A stretch of 64,000 nt of DNA from Bacteroidetes bacterium 47-18 (GCA_001897155.1 MKSF01000006.1:1-64000), one strand, 5' to 3'. Positions 1 to 9,535 are shown, numbered from the stretch's first letter. The notes: generated by a model not told the origin, from the sequence alone. Numbers and translations are program-made.

Positions 1-17
1 TGACAATTACTCTTAGT

Positions 18-271
18 TGTCAGGCTGAGCCCTGTCGAAGCATCTACCGCTTCCCTTACGCCGTGCCCCGGTCGGAATGACCTTTATACTATTGAATGGC
101 TTACACATCCCACTGTCATTTCAGGCGTAATGCAATGGAGCCGGGAAATCCCTGTTATGTTGGATGGGACACTCATTAGATGATCGCATTAATTTAACCC
201 TTCGACAAGCTCAGGGTGACACAAGAGACTCCTATAATATCATCCTTTTCAGGCTGAGCCCTGTCGAAGCC
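18..271. repeat. Cluster of three dispersed palindromic intergenic repeat arms
   Basis: Three arms of the same short repeat lie here: a TGTCAGGCTGAGCCC..CGAAGC form at 18-42, the reverse-complement form CCCTTCGACAAGCTCAGGG at about 198-221, and the first form again at 248-271. The arms at 198 and 248 can pair into an imperfect stem. The same sequence recurs at 1808-1868, 23777-23891 and 56925-57593. The whole stretch 1-376 before the first gene shows no coding frame I can support. Confidence 0.8.
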
Positions 272-376
272 TTACCCAAGCCCTGCCACGGCAATTTGCA
301 TGATTTTCCGGTTTTTTGACGAAATTTACAGGCAACGGTCCTTCCCGTTTAACCGTACATCAAATAAAATGATCTT

Positions 377-943
377 ATGAGCAAAAATAAACTACAACTA
401 CCGGCAGCACGCAAAGAAGAGCTGCTGGAGATTTTAAAGAAAAGATTTGAAAAGCACCCGGAACGTCATAAAGGTGTCCGCTGGGATAAAGTGCAGGAAA
501 AGCTGGAAGCGCATCCTGATAAGCTGTGGTCGCTTAATGAGATGGAAGAAACAGAGGGAGAGCCGGATGTCATAGCTTATGACAAAAAGAATGATGTATA
601 TACTTTCTGTGATTGTTCGGCAGAAAGCCCGAAAGGCCGCCGGAGCATCTGCTATGATCCCGATGCGCTGGAGTCGCGTAAGGAGCATAAGCCCCGCCAT
701 AGCGCCATAGGTATGGCAGCGGAAATGGGCATTAACATCCTGACCGAAGACCAATACAGGGCTTTACAGGAGCTGGGTAAATTTGACACCAAAACATCAA
801 GCTGGCTGGATACCCCGACAGCTATAAGGGAGCTGGGCGGCGCTATATTCGGTGACCGGCGTTATAATACGGTGTTCATTTATCATAACGGGGCAGAATC
901 ATATTACGGAGCGAGGGGCTTCCGTGGCCTGCTTAAAGTATGA
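377..943 (+). CDS. DUF4256 family protein
   Basis: This 188-residue soluble protein has the look of the DUF4256 family: a charged N-terminal helix (LLEILKKRFEKHPERHKGVRW), then a conserved middle with TFCDCSAESPKGRRS and CYDPDALESRKEHKP, and a C-terminal part with TAIRELGGAIFGDRRY. The family has no established biochemical role, so none is assigned. No signal peptide or membrane segment is seen. The gene stands alone between a repeat-rich leader and an acetyltransferase in the same direction 61 bases downstream. The start is the first ATG after a long non-coding stretch. Family call is from memory of conserved motifs. Confidence 0.8.
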   Translation: MSKNKLQLPAARKEELLEILKKRFEKHPERHKGVRWDKVQEKLEAHPDKLWSLNEMEETEGEPDVIAYDKKNDVYTFCDCSAESPKGRRSICYDPDALESRKEHKPRHSAIGMAAEMGINILTEDQYRALQELGKFDTKTSSWLDTPTAIRELGGAIFGDRRYNTVFIYHNGAESYYGARGFRGLLKV

Positions 944-1004
944 TGTGCCGCTAATTCCCTACCTATAAATATACCTTAACGGCCTAAATAGAAAAAAAAT
1001 AATT

Positions 1005-1553
1005 ATGCAGCTTGAAACCGATAGATTAATTATCAGGAATTGGAAAGCAAAAGACATTAATGATTTAATTGAAGGCTTAAACAATTTCAATGTTTCAAAA
1101 TGGCTTGCCGTTGTGCCTTTTCCATATTTAAAGGACCATGCGGAGCATTGGATAAATTACTGCTTAAAAAACGCTTCTGAAAACAATAAAAACGGATATG
1201 AATTTTGTATTGAACTAAAATCAGATCAAAAAGTAATCGGAGGCATGAGCATTTCAGGCATCAATACATTGCACGGAACTTGTGGCGGTGGCATCTGGAT
1301 CAATGAGAATTTTCACGGGAAAGGATACGGCAAAGAAGCCTTTGCAGAAAAAATACGATTTTCATTTGAGGATTTAGGGTTGCGAAGATTAGAAAACGGG
1401 TTCTTTGACGGAAATGAATCGTCAAGATTATTGCAAGAAAGATTTGGATATAAAGTTGAAGGAAAAAGACGGGAAAAATTTCTTTGTCTGGCTGACGGGG
1501 CATTAAAAGATGAAATAATAACAGGCCTTTTAAAGCACGAATGGATCAGATAA
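1005..1553 (+). CDS. GNAT family N-acetyltransferase (RimJ/RimL type)
   Basis: This 182-residue protein starts with the typical LETDRLIIRNWKAKDINDL entry of RimJ/RimL-like acetyltransferases. The acetyl-CoA binding loop is visible as NENFHGKGYGKEAF near residues 98-112, followed by LGLRRLENGFFDGNESS and LLQERFGYKVEGKRRE. It should transfer an acetyl group from acetyl-CoA to an amine, with unknown substrate. The coding sequence is clearly richer in A and T than rmuC and lon next to it (many AAA, AAT, ATT and TTA codons), which suggests more recent arrival. It is followed directly by an inverted copy of the MITE-like element found elsewhere in this window. Confidence 0.88.
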   Translation: MQLETDRLIIRNWKAKDINDLIEGLNNFNVSKWLAVVPFPYLKDHAEHWINYCLKNASENNKNGYEFCIELKSDQKVIGGMSISGINTLHGTCGGGIWINENFHGKGYGKEAFAEKIRFSFEDLGLRRLENGFFDGNESSRLLQERFGYKVEGKRREKFLCLADGALKDEIITGLLKHEWIR

Positions 1554-1555
1554 AG

Positions 1556-1687
1556 TGACTATCTGCCCTCTTATTACAGATACGCTTCACTGAGGAGTAT
1601 AGCTTTTGCTATAAGGGTACTATAGTGTGCTGGGTCATTCCGAACGAATGTGAGGAATCTCTTATTATAATTTGTAGCTTATCTTAA
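1556..1687 (-). repeat. MITE-like dispersed element, inverted truncated copy
   Basis: Read on the minus strand this stretch runs from a TAAGCTACAAATTATAATAAG segment, through GAGATTCCTCACATTCGTTC, to a TATCTGTAATAAGAGG segment and ends in GATAGTCA. The same blocks in the same order occur at 16287-16907 and 53586-53763. The TGACTATC terminus at 1556-1563 is intact, three bases after the stop codon of the acetyltransferase; the other terminus has decayed. About 14 bases are missing inside relative to the copy at 16835-16907. Confidence 0.75.
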
Positions 1688-1991
1688 TAACCTTATGAAG
1701 GTTTTGTTTCTTATATGTTAAATAATAAAAAAACAATCTGTCAGCATCCATTGGCAACATGACAGGTTTAAACTGTGGCAGATAGGACACCACCACGGAT
1801 AGAAAATCCCTTTCGACATGCTCAAGGTGACATCTCCACTCTGTTGTCATACTGAGCTTGTCGAAGCCTCATTCATGATTACTTCAGAGCATAGCAGCAC
1901 GACACATCCCGGGATGAGGGATACCGGATGTGTATAATTTGCTGTATGTTATAGCCGTTCTTCTTAGTAGCTTTACACGAAATAACCGTTC
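1688..1991. other. Intergenic stretch before rmuC with palindromic repeat pair
   Basis: No coding frame is supported here. Two arms of the TTCGACAGGCTCAGG-type repeat lie at 1808-1832 and 1844-1868 in opposite orientation, able to fold on each other. A near-consensus -7 element TAGCTTTA at 1968-1975 could start the rmuC transcript 17 bases before its ATG. Confidence 0.6.
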
Positions 1992-3581
1992 ATGGATCTT
2001 ATGATTGTAGCGGCAGTTATAACAGGTATGCTTATAACTGTCGTTTTATTCCTCCTGCTGACCAGGACCGGCCATATCAGGCTGAAGCACGAAGGTGAGG
2101 CCGGAACCCGGCTGGTCCTTGCGGAAGACCGTTTACAGCGGCTGCAGGAGGAGCACCTCTTATTAAAGGAAGATAAGGCAGCCAGTGACAGGCAACTGCT
2201 GCAGGTCCGCCAGCGGCTGTCTGAGACGGAAGCTGCATACAGGACGCAAACGGAAAGCCTGGATGCCTGTAAGGCTTCCTATGCACGGTCGCAGGAGCAG
2301 GTACAGGAGCTTACCTCGGCCAACAGCAACCTGTCTGCCAGGTACCAGGCGCTGTCAGCAATGTATGATGCGATGAAGGGAACATACACAAAGCAGGAAG
2401 AGGTGCTGGAACAGGTAAGACACCACAACCAGGAGCTTCGCACGGAACATACCATGCTGACCGCGGCGAATAAGGCGCTGGAAGACAAATTGGCCTCACA
2501 GAAGGAAGAGATGGAAGTCTTGCATAAGAATGCTTATTTCCACTTTGAGAAAATCGCCAACCAACTCCTGGAAGAAAAAAGCGGCAGGTTTACCGAAACC
2601 AACCGGGCGCATATAGAAGCGCTGCTGAAACCTTTAGGGGAAAATATAGACAGCTTTAAACGCAAGGTGGAAGAGACATATGATAAAGAGTCCAGGCAAC
2701 GGTTTTCCCTGGAAGAGAAAGTAAGGGAGCTGATAGAGCAGACCAATAAAGTGAGCAGCGAGGCCAATAACCTGGCCAATGCCCTTAAAGGACAGGCGAA
2801 AAGGCAGGGCGACTGGGGCGAGATGATCCTGGAAAGCGTTTTACAGCAATCCGGGCTGACAAAGAACCGCGAATATTTCCTGCAGCAGCCCATCCGGAAC
2901 GAAGAAGGCAGGATGCTAAGGCCGGATGTCCTGATACGCTTACCGGACGACAGGATGATCATCGTGGATTCCAAAGTCTCGCTGACAGCTTATGACAGGC
3001 TGACGGCGGCGGAAACGCCCGAAGAGCAGGCGACCTGCCGGAGCGCGCATATAAAGTCGGTATACCGGCACATTGACGACCTGTGCAGCAAGCAATATGA
3101 TAACCTTGAGACAGCCCTGGATTTCACGATGATGTTCATCCCCATCGAACCGGCATATCTTGCAGCTATCCAGGCCGACCCCGACCTGTGGGCCTATGCG
3201 TATTCGAAGCGTATCCTGCTGATAAGCCCGACCAACCTCATTGCCTGCCTCAAATTAATAGCCGACCTGTGGAAAAGAGAGCTGCAAAGCAAGAACGCAC
3301 AGGAGATCGTTCGTAGGGGTGAACTGTTATACGAGAAGGCGGTGAGCTTTGTCTCCACGATGGAAGATATAGGAAAGCATATCTATAAGCTGCAGCATGC
3401 CTACCAGGCCGCGACCGGGCAGTTGCATTCCGGGCAGGGCAACCTTGTACGCCAGGCTTTGATGCTGAGGGACCTGGGCCTGAAATCTTCCAAAGAGATG
3501 CCTGCTGCCATGCTCCCACCCGATTTTGACGGTACGGGTGATGCGGAAGAAGACCACCCTGCCCTTAGCCCGGGCGAATAG
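1992..3581 (+). CDS. rmuC: DNA recombination protein RmuC
   Basis: The 529-residue product opens with one membrane segment (residues 3-24, LMIVAAVITGMLITVVLFLLL), continues with a long coiled coil (about 35-190, heptad-rich with many E, Q and K), and ends with the RmuC core recognised by RQGDWGEMILESVLQQSGL, RPDVLIRLPDDRMIIVDSK and PEQEATC-like restriction-fold surroundings (about 265-460). RmuC proteins carry a PD-(D/E)xK-like nuclease fold and limit DNA inversions between inverted repeats in Escherichia coli. Length and order fit the family. Its presence in a chromosome rich in inverted repeats fits the role but proves nothing. Confidence 0.93.
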   Translation: MDLMIVAAVITGMLITVVLFLLLTRTGHIRLKHEGEAGTRLVLAEDRLQRLQEEHLLLKEDKAASDRQLLQVRQRLSETEAAYRTQTESLDACKASYARSQEQVQELTSANSNLSARYQALSAMYDAMKGTYTKQEEVLEQVRHHNQELRTEHTMLTAANKALEDKLASQKEEMEVLHKNAYFHFEKIANQLLEEKSGRFTETNRAHIEALLKPLGENIDSFKRKVEETYDKESRQRFSLEEKVRELIEQTNKVSSEANNLANALKGQAKRQGDWGEMILESVLQQSGLTKNREYFLQQPIRNEEGRMLRPDVLIRLPDDRMIIVDSKVSLTAYDRLTAAETPEEQATCRSAHIKSVYRHIDDLCSKQYDNLETALDFTMMFIPIEPAYLAAIQADPDLWAYAYSKRILLISPTNLIACLKLIADLWKRELQSKNAQEIVRRGELLYEKAVSFVSTMEDIGKHIYKLQHAYQAATGQLHSGQGNLVRQALMLRDLGLKSSKEMPAAMLPPDFDGTGDAEEDHPALSPGE

Positions 3582-3755
3582 CTCCCTGTAGCGGGACACC
3601 ATCCGCATTTCTCAAAATCTTTCGGAACGTCAATATGGCAATCAGCAAAAGGTATGACCTTATGGCAAGATATGCAGGACGCTGTTACAATACCGGTCTG
3701 CCTGATATGAAAAAAGGAGCACAAAAGGTCATAATTGCCATATCGGGAAAGACCG

Positions 3756-3772
3756 ACTGCTATTTTAGCAGT
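3756..3772. promoter_or_regulatory. Inverted repeat ACTGCTA-ttt-TAGCAGT upstream of lon
   Basis: A perfect 7-bp inverted repeat with a 3-base spacer lies about 95 bases before the chosen lon start and is followed by an A/T-rich run. It could be an operator or a small hairpin in the lon leader. The function is not shown by sequence. lon is heat-shock controlled in many bacteria, but this repeat is not the CIRCE element. Confidence 0.35.
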
Positions 3773-3866
3773 ATTTATATAGTGGCACACTAATTGAATT
3801 ACAATAGAATAGCGTTTAATGTCTTATAAAAATGGCATTTTGTCAATAAAATGCCAGTTACATCAT

Positions 3867-6284
3867 ATGGAAATAAGAATAAAAAAAATATTAAGTGATC
3901 ATTTAGACAGTGATATGGAATTTATGCCTATAGTACCTATGGGAGAGCTGGAGCTGAATGAAGAAGAAAAGAAAAGTATACCGGATGAGCTTCCCGTCTT
4001 AGCATTGAAGAATACCGTATTGTTTCCCAACGTCATTTTACCGATTACCGTTTCCAGGGAAAAATCCATCCAGGCGCTGGATTATGCCCGGCAGCATGGC
4101 AGCTATATTGCCGTAGTAGCGCAAAAAGAAACACAGACGGAAGACCCGGGAGAAGACGACCTGTACCATACCGGTGTGGTCGCCAAGATCATTAAGAATA
4201 TCAACCTGCCCGACGGTAATACCACCATACTGATCATGGGACGGACCAGGATGCGCATTGATAAATTCACGCAGTCCGAACCGTTTATGAAAGCGGATAT
4301 TTCGCTCCTTGAGGACAGCTTCCCGTCACAGGATGAGCAGTTCAAGGCCGTGATCAGCACCATCAAGGATCTTTCCGAGCGCATTATCAACCTGTCTCCC
4401 AACATACCGATGGAGATGAGTGTGATGCTGAAGAACATTGAAAGCCATTCTTTCCTGATACATTATATCGCTACCAACCTGAATATCTCCATCGATGAAA
4501 AGCAGCAGCTCTTGGTCCAGGATGATATCAGGCTGAGAGCCAGCGAGATCATCAGGCATCTCAATAAGGAAGTACAATTTGCGGAACTGAAGAACGAGAT
4601 ATCCAATAAGACGAAAGGCGAGCTGGACAAGCAGCAGCGGGAATATTTCCTGCAGCAGCAGTTGAAAAGCATCAACGAGGAGCTGGGAACCGAAGGCAAT
4701 GATAAGGAGATACAGATGCTGGAAGAGCGTGCCGCTGCCAAGAAATGGGGCGAAGAAGTGAAGAAGGCATTTGAGAAAGGAATTGAGAAGCTGAAAAGGA
4801 CGCATCCCCACGCCCCAGATTACTCCGTGACCTTTAATCACCTGGAACTTATGCTGGATCTGCCCTGGAATGATTATTCACAGGATACCTATAACCTGAA
4901 TAAGTCCCTGCAGATACTGAACAATGACCATTTCGGGATGGATAAGATCAAGGACCGTATACTGGAGTACCTGGCTGTGCTGCAACTGAAGGGCGATATG
5001 AAGTCCCCCATCCTCTGCTTTGTAGGTCCTCCGGGTGTGGGTAAAACTTCCCTTGCCCACAGCATTGCACGCGCTATCAACCGGAAATATGTAAGGCTCA
5101 GCCTGGGAGGTCTCCACGACGAAAGCGAGCTGAGGGGCCACAGGAAGACCTATATCGGCGCTATGCCGGGCCGTATCATCCAGTCGCTGAAGAAAGTAAA
5201 GACGTCCAACCCGGTTATCATCCTGGATGAGATAGAAAAGATGGGCAAGGATTTCCGTGGCGACCCGAGCTCCGCGTTGCTGGAGATCCTCGACCCGGAG
5301 CAGAACAATAAGTTCTATGACAATTACCTGGAGCTGGAATATGACCTTAGCAAGGTATTGTTCATCGCTACGGCCAACAGCCTGAATGATATACAGCCGG
5401 CGCTGAGGGACAGGCTGGAGATCATACAGCTCTCCGGCTATAGCCTGGAGGAAAAGATAGAGATCGCTAAACGGCACCTGGTACCCAAGCAGAAGGCCGC
5501 CCATGGACTGGAAGATTACAATATCCGGTTCAATAACAATGCGCTGCACAAGATCATTGTCGATTATACGCGCGAATCGGGCGTCCGCGAGCTGGACAGG
5601 AAGATAGCCTCTGTGCTGCGGTATATGGCCAAGGAGATCGTGATGGGCCACGAGGTACCGGAACTGCCTGACGCTGACCTGATCGAACAGGCGCTCGGGA
5701 AACCGGTATATACCAATGAGATCTATAAGAAAAACAAGCCGGCAGGTGTGGCCGTAGGCCTTGCCTGGACCTCCGTGGGAGGCGAAATATTGTTTATAGA
5801 ATCCATATTAAGCAACGGGAAAGGCCAGCTGACCCTCACGGGCAACCTGGGCAATGTGATGAAGGAATCCGCATCCACGGCCCTGTCCTACCTGAAGGCC
5901 AACGCAACCAGGTTCGGGCTGGAAGAAGTGGTATTCGATAATAAGAACATCCATATCCACGTACCGGAAGGCGCTGTTCCTAAAGACGGTCCGAGCGCGG
6001 GCATCACTATGGTGAGCGCCATAGCTTCCGCGTTCACAGGCAAAAAGATCAGGCCGTTTCTGGCAATGTCGGGTGAGATCACCCTGAGGGGGGATGTGCT
6101 GCCGGTGGGCGGTATCAAAGAGAAGATACTGGCAGCCAAACGGGCCGGCATGAAAGAAATTATTCTCTGCTATCTTAACCGGAAAGATGTGGATGAGATA
6201 CCCCGTAACTATATCAAAGGGCTCAGGATACATTATGTGGAGAACATAGAAGAGGTCCTGGCACTGGCGCTCAGCAGGCGGTAG
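3867..6284 (+). CDS. lon: ATP-dependent Lon protease
   Basis: Lon degrades misfolded and short-lived regulatory proteins in the cytoplasm as a hexamer. Visible parts, numbered from the chosen start: substrate-binding N domain (about 30-240, LALKNTVLFPNVILPI), AAA+ module with Walker A GPPGVGKTS (Lys393), and C-terminal protease with PKDGPSAG (catalytic Ser710) and GGIKEKILAAKRAG (catalytic Lys751). With 805 residues it has the usual size. Start choice: in-frame ATGs exist at 3819, 3867 and 3915; the first 16 residues from 3819 look unconserved, so 3867 is preferred, and 3915 remains possible. A SlyD-like isomerase follows 116 bases downstream. Confidence 0.96.
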   Translation: MEIRIKKILSDHLDSDMEFMPIVPMGELELNEEEKKSIPDELPVLALKNTVLFPNVILPITVSREKSIQALDYARQHGSYIAVVAQKETQTEDPGEDDLYHTGVVAKIIKNINLPDGNTTILIMGRTRMRIDKFTQSEPFMKADISLLEDSFPSQDEQFKAVISTIKDLSERIINLSPNIPMEMSVMLKNIESHSFLIHYIATNLNISIDEKQQLLVQDDIRLRASEIIRHLNKEVQFAELKNEISNKTKGELDKQQREYFLQQQLKSINEELGTEGNDKEIQMLEERAAAKKWGEEVKKAFEKGIEKLKRTHPHAPDYSVTFNHLELMLDLPWNDYSQDTYNLNKSLQILNNDHFGMDKIKDRILEYLAVLQLKGDMKSPILCFVGPPGVGKTSLAHSIARAINRKYVRLSLGGLHDESELRGHRKTYIGAMPGRIIQSLKKVKTSNPVIILDEIEKMGKDFRGDPSSALLEILDPEQNNKFYDNYLELEYDLSKVLFIATANSLNDIQPALRDRLEIIQLSGYSLEEKIEIAKRHLVPKQKAAHGLEDYNIRFNNNALHKIIVDYTRESGVRELDRKIASVLRYMAKEIVMGHEVPELPDADLIEQALGKPVYTNEIYKKNKPAGVAVGLAWTSVGGEILFIESILSNGKGQLTLTGNLGNVMKESASTALSYLKANATRFGLEEVVFDNKNIHIHVPEGAVPKDGPSAGITMVSAIASAFTGKKIRPFLAMSGEITLRGDVLPVGGIKEKILAAKRAGMKEIILCYLNRKDVDEIPRNYIKGLRIHYVENIEEVLALALSRR

Positions 6285-6400
6285 CAGCAGGTCCCCGGAA
6301 AAATTCAGGAATGTTAATTATTAGGCAAGAAATGTATAGTTCCGAGAAATAAAAGTAAATTGCATAAAAATATTTTATTACATATTAAGCACAAACAATT

Positions 6401-6829
6401 ATGGCAAAAGTAAAAGCAGGTGATAATGTAAGCGTTCACTATCATGGCAGATTAACAGACGGTACAACATTCGATTCTTCCGAAGGTCGTGAACCATTAT
6501 CCTTTACTGTGGGACAGGGACAGGTCATTCCGGGTTTTGACAACGCGATGATAGATATGGAAGTAGGCGATAAGAAAACAGTAGAGATTCCTGTAGACCA
6601 GGCATACGGACAGGCGCATCCTGAAAATATAGTAGAATTTCCTAAAACTGAATTTCCTGCCGATATGGAGATCGTAGAAGGATTACAATTACAGTTACAG
6701 AATAACGAAGGTCATATCATACCGGTTGTAGTAACAGAGGTGAAAGCGGACACAGTGATACTGGATGCCAATTTCCCGTTGGCCGGCAAAGATCTTATTT
6801 TTGATATTGAACTGGTTGCCATCAACTAA
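6401..6829 (+). CDS. slyD: SlyD-like FKBP-type peptidyl-prolyl cis-trans isomerase
   Basis: The 142-residue protein has the FKBP half GDNVSVHYHGRLTDGTTFD with GQGQVIPGFDNAM, and the inserted IF chaperone domain of SlyD (EFPKTEFPADMEIVEG..NNEGHIIPVVVTEV), before returning to FDIELVAIN. It should speed up proline isomerisation and act as a folding helper in the cytoplasm. The His- and Cys-rich metal-binding tail of Escherichia coli SlyD is absent, so a role in nickel delivery is not supported. It lies just downstream of lon and ends at a strong terminator, so it may be read with lon or alone. Confidence 0.9.
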   Translation: MAKVKAGDNVSVHYHGRLTDGTTFDSSEGREPLSFTVGQGQVIPGFDNAMIDMEVGDKKTVEIPVDQAYGQAHPENIVEFPKTEFPADMEIVEGLQLQLQNNEGHIIPVVVTEVKADTVILDANFPLAGKDLIFDIELVAIN

Positions 6830-6856
6830 TCGCATATTACCTGAATCATATTATAG

Positions 6857-6884
6857 GCCGACTGCTAACACAGTCGGCTTTTTT
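6857..6884 (+). terminator. Rho-independent terminator after slyD
   Basis: A perfect 8-bp stem GCCGACTG/CAGTCGGC with a 6-base loop is followed by six T residues, 28 bases after the slyD stop. Confidence 0.92.
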
Positions 6885-6945
6885 ATTGCAGAAAATTCAA
6901 GGTGATGGATTTTGTTCATGATTATACCATAACAGCCTGCAATAG

Positions 6946-6979
6946 CAAAGTCCTGAAGCGTTATTGCTTCAGGACTTTG
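6946..6979. terminator. 14-bp perfect hairpin between slyD and pnp
   Basis: CAAAGTCCTGAAGC pairs perfectly over 14 bp with GCTTCAGGACTTTG across a 6-base loop, 30 bases past the end of pnp on the minus strand. There is no clean T run on either side, so it may act as a transcription end or as an mRNA-stabilising structure for pnp. Confidence 0.7.
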
Positions 6980-7008
6980 AATATTTACGGCTTTACCGCC
7001 AGGATAAC

Positions 7009-9288
7009 TTAGCCGTTATCGTTGTGGTCATCGCTTTTTACGCTTTCGCTTCTTTCAGCGGTATTGGCATTGTTGTTATGCTGCGGACGGGGAGGTCTGC
7101 TGTTGCCATTCCTGTTACCGCCGCCGCCGTTGCTGCGTGGTGCTCTTTCCCTTTCCGGTCTTTCCACGTAGCCCTCGGGCTTAGGTACCAGCTCCTTACG
7201 GCTCAGCCTGTATTTGCCGGTCTTGGGATCCACACCCACGAGCTTTACTTTTATCTCATCGCCTTCAGACAGGATGCCATCCAGGTTCTCCAGGCGTTTC
7301 CAGCTCACTTCGGAAATGTGCAGCAATCCCTGCTTGCCCGGTAAGAATTCCACGAACGCGCCGAAAGGCATAATGGATTTTACAACGGATTCATAGACTT
7401 CACCTACTTCCGGTACAGCTACGATGCCTTTGATCCATTCCTTAGCCCTGGCCAGATTATCGCCGTTGTTAGAGAAGATCTTAACCACTCCTTTGTCCTG
7501 TACCTCTTCTATGCTGATCTCGGTACCGGTCTCTCTCTGGATCTCCTGGATGATCTTACCGCCCGGGCCAATGATAGCACCGATGAATTCACGTTCCACT
7601 ATCATTTGCTCGATACGAGGCGCGTGCGGTTTCAGATCTTCACGGGATGTGCTGATACAGTTGTACATGTGATCCAGGATGTGCAGGCGGCCATCTTTTG
7701 CCTGTGCCAGCGCCTGGCGCATCACATCCATGCTTAAGCCGTCCACCTTGATATCCATCTGTATACCACAGATACCATCACGGGTACCGGTCACTTTAAA
7801 GTCCATATCTCCCAGGTGGTCTTCATCACCGAGGATGTCGGAGAGCACCGCCCATTTACCATCTTCAGCGCGGCTGATAAGCCCCATGGCGATACCGCCT
7901 ACATGCTTGGCATATGGCACACCCGCATCAAACAGGGCCAGGGAGCCGGCACATACGGTTGCCATAGAGGACGAACCGTTGGATTCCAGGATATCAGACA
8001 CAATACGCACTGTATAAGGATAATCCTTAGGGAAGAGCTGCTGCAGGGAGCGTTTGGCCAGGTTGCCGTGCCCCACTTCCCTTCTGCCCGGACCTCTCAT
8101 CGGCTTTACCTCACCGGTGGAGAACGGCGGGAAATTATAGTGAAGTATAAAGTTAACATTGTTGCTGGTACCGGCGGTCTCTACCAGGAGCTCATCGTCC
8201 TTGGTACCCAGGGTAACAGTGGTTAAAGACTGGGTCTCACCGCGGGTGAAGAGTGCGGAACCGTGCGGGGAAGGCAGGATGTCCGTTTCCATTTCCAGCG
8301 GACGTACCTTATCCAGCGGACGGCCGTCCAGGCGGATACCCTGGTCCAGTATCATGTTCCTGACAGTATAATACATCAGGTCATCAAAGTAACGTTTCGC
8401 GAGCACGATATCCTGCTCCTCCGGCTCTTCACCGAAGCTGGCTATCAGCTCTTCCTTCAGCCGGCTGTAAGCGTCAGAACGATCGTGCTTGGAAGTACCT
8501 GCGCTGGATATTTCCAGCATCCTGGCAGCGGCAAAAGCGCTTACCTTTTCCTTTATCTCGGGATTCTCCTCAAAAGGCGCCACCTCACGTTTGGCGGTGA
8601 TGCCCACTTTATCTCTCAGTTGCTGCTGTGCAGCTACCTGTACCCTGATAGCCTGGTGAGCCACCTCAATAGCCTGTACGAGGTCTTCCTCCTGGCATTC
8701 CTTGGCTTCACCTTCCACCATCATGATGTTCTTTTCAGTGGCAGCCACGATGAAGTCCATATCAGCGTATTCCAGTTGGGCACGTGAAGGGTTGATCTCA
8801 AATGTACCGTTAACGCGCGCTATCCTTACTTCGGAGATGATCTCCTGTACCGGTATATCCGATACGGCCAGCGCTGCAGATGCTGCCAGACAGGCCAGCG
8901 CATCAGGTAATACTTCTGCGTCATACGAGATCAATGAAACAAGTATCTGTACATCGCACAGGTAATTTTCAGGAAATAACGGACGTAAAGCCCTGTCTAT
9001 CAGGCGGGAGATCAATACTTCGTAATCGTTCAGCCGGCCTTCGCGCTTAAAGAAGGAGCCGGGGATCCGGCCTGCCGAAGCAAATTTCTCCTGGTAATCT
9101 ACTGTTAGTGGGAAAAAAGACTGACCTGGTTTAGGTTCTTTGCTTGCAACCGCCGTAGCTAATATAATACAGTTGCCACATCTTACTGTTACTGCACCGT
9201 CTGCCTGACGTGCCATTTTACCTGTTTCGATGATCACCTCTTTACCGTTAGGTAAGGTAAATGAAACAGATGTCGGATTTAATATCAT
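7009..9288 (-). CDS. pnp: Polyribonucleotide nucleotidyltransferase (PNPase)
   Basis: PNPase degrades RNA from the 3' end with phosphate and is part of RNA turnover. The 759-residue protein shows two RNase PH-like halves (first near 10-150 with FFKREGRLNDYEVLISRLIDRALRPLFP, second near 320-545 with LFTRGETQSLTTVTLG and GRREVGHGNLAKRSL), a KH domain (REFIGAIIGPGGKIIQEIQ), and an S1 domain (YESVVKSIMPFGAFVEFLPGKQGLLHISEV). The last 50 residues form a low-complexity tail rich in Arg, Gly and Asn, which could bind RNA. The gene stands alone, with a long leader of about 90 bases behind a TACCTTTG promoter element; leader-based self-control is known for pnp in enterobacteria but is not shown here. 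Confidence 0.96.
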   Translation of the reverse strand: MILNPTSVSFTLPNGKEVIIETGKMARQADGAVTVRCGNCIILATAVASKEPKPGQSFFPLTVDYQEKFASAGRIPGSFFKREGRLNDYEVLISRLIDRALRPLFPENYLCDVQILVSLISYDAEVLPDALACLAASAALAVSDIPVQEIISEVRIARVNGTFEINPSRAQLEYADMDFIVAATEKNIMMVEGEAKECQEEDLVQAIEVAHQAIRVQVAAQQQLRDKVGITAKREVAPFEENPEIKEKVSAFAAARMLEISSAGTSKHDRSDAYSRLKEELIASFGEEPEEQDIVLAKRYFDDLMYYTVRNMILDQGIRLDGRPLDKVRPLEMETDILPSPHGSALFTRGETQSLTTVTLGTKDDELLVETAGTSNNVNFILHYNFPPFSTGEVKPMRGPGRREVGHGNLAKRSLQQLFPKDYPYTVRIVSDILESNGSSSMATVCAGSLALFDAGVPYAKHVGGIAMGLISRAEDGKWAVLSDILGDEDHLGDMDFKVTGTRDGICGIQMDIKVDGLSMDVMRQALAQAKDGRLHILDHMYNCISTSREDLKPHAPRIEQMIVEREFIGAIIGPGGKIIQEIQRETGTEISIEEVQDKGVVKIFSNNGDNLARAKEWIKGIVAVPEVGEVYESVVKSIMPFGAFVEFLPGKQGLLHISEVSWKRLENLDGILSEGDEIKVKLVGVDPKTGKYRLSRKELVPKPEGYVERPERERAPRSNGGGGNRNGNSRPPRPQHNNNANTAERSESVKSDDHNDNG

Positions 9289-9385
9289 ATATATGTTTTA
9301 TAAATTCTCTGGGGAAATTTTCCGCTACAATGTTTCCCTTCCCCATTTTCCGGGAAACAAAATGTATATTTTTAATTAATGTACA

Positions 9386-9393
9386 CAAAGGTA
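9386..9393 (-). promoter_or_regulatory. Candidate -7 promoter element for pnp
   Basis: TACCTTTG on the minus strand matches the Bacteroidota consensus TAnnTTTG exactly and sits 97 bases upstream of the pnp start. No clear TTG at -33 is visible; a TTAG is present instead. Confidence 0.45.
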
Positions 9394-9527
9394 TAGATTT
9401 AATGCTAAAAATAATTTATTACACGCATTATTTATTGTTTAAATACGGAAGAAAGGCCATTGGCGGTCGCATCATAAAAAAATATTATAAAATATTGCAA
9501 AAAATTAGACTAATCCAAAAAACCATA

Positions 9528-9535
9528 TAACTTTG
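9528..9535 (+). promoter_or_regulatory. -7 promoter element for the small lipoprotein gene
   Basis: TAACTTTG matches TAnnTTTG and ends 18 bases before the ATG, giving a short leader. An identical TATAACTTTGC block precedes the acetyltransferase gene at 47698. Confidence 0.6.

Noticed and set aside
9261-9530. 89-codon plus-strand frame between pnp and the lipoprotein gene
   Set aside because: It overlaps the pnp start and both promoters, is A/T-rich and lacks any coding signal.
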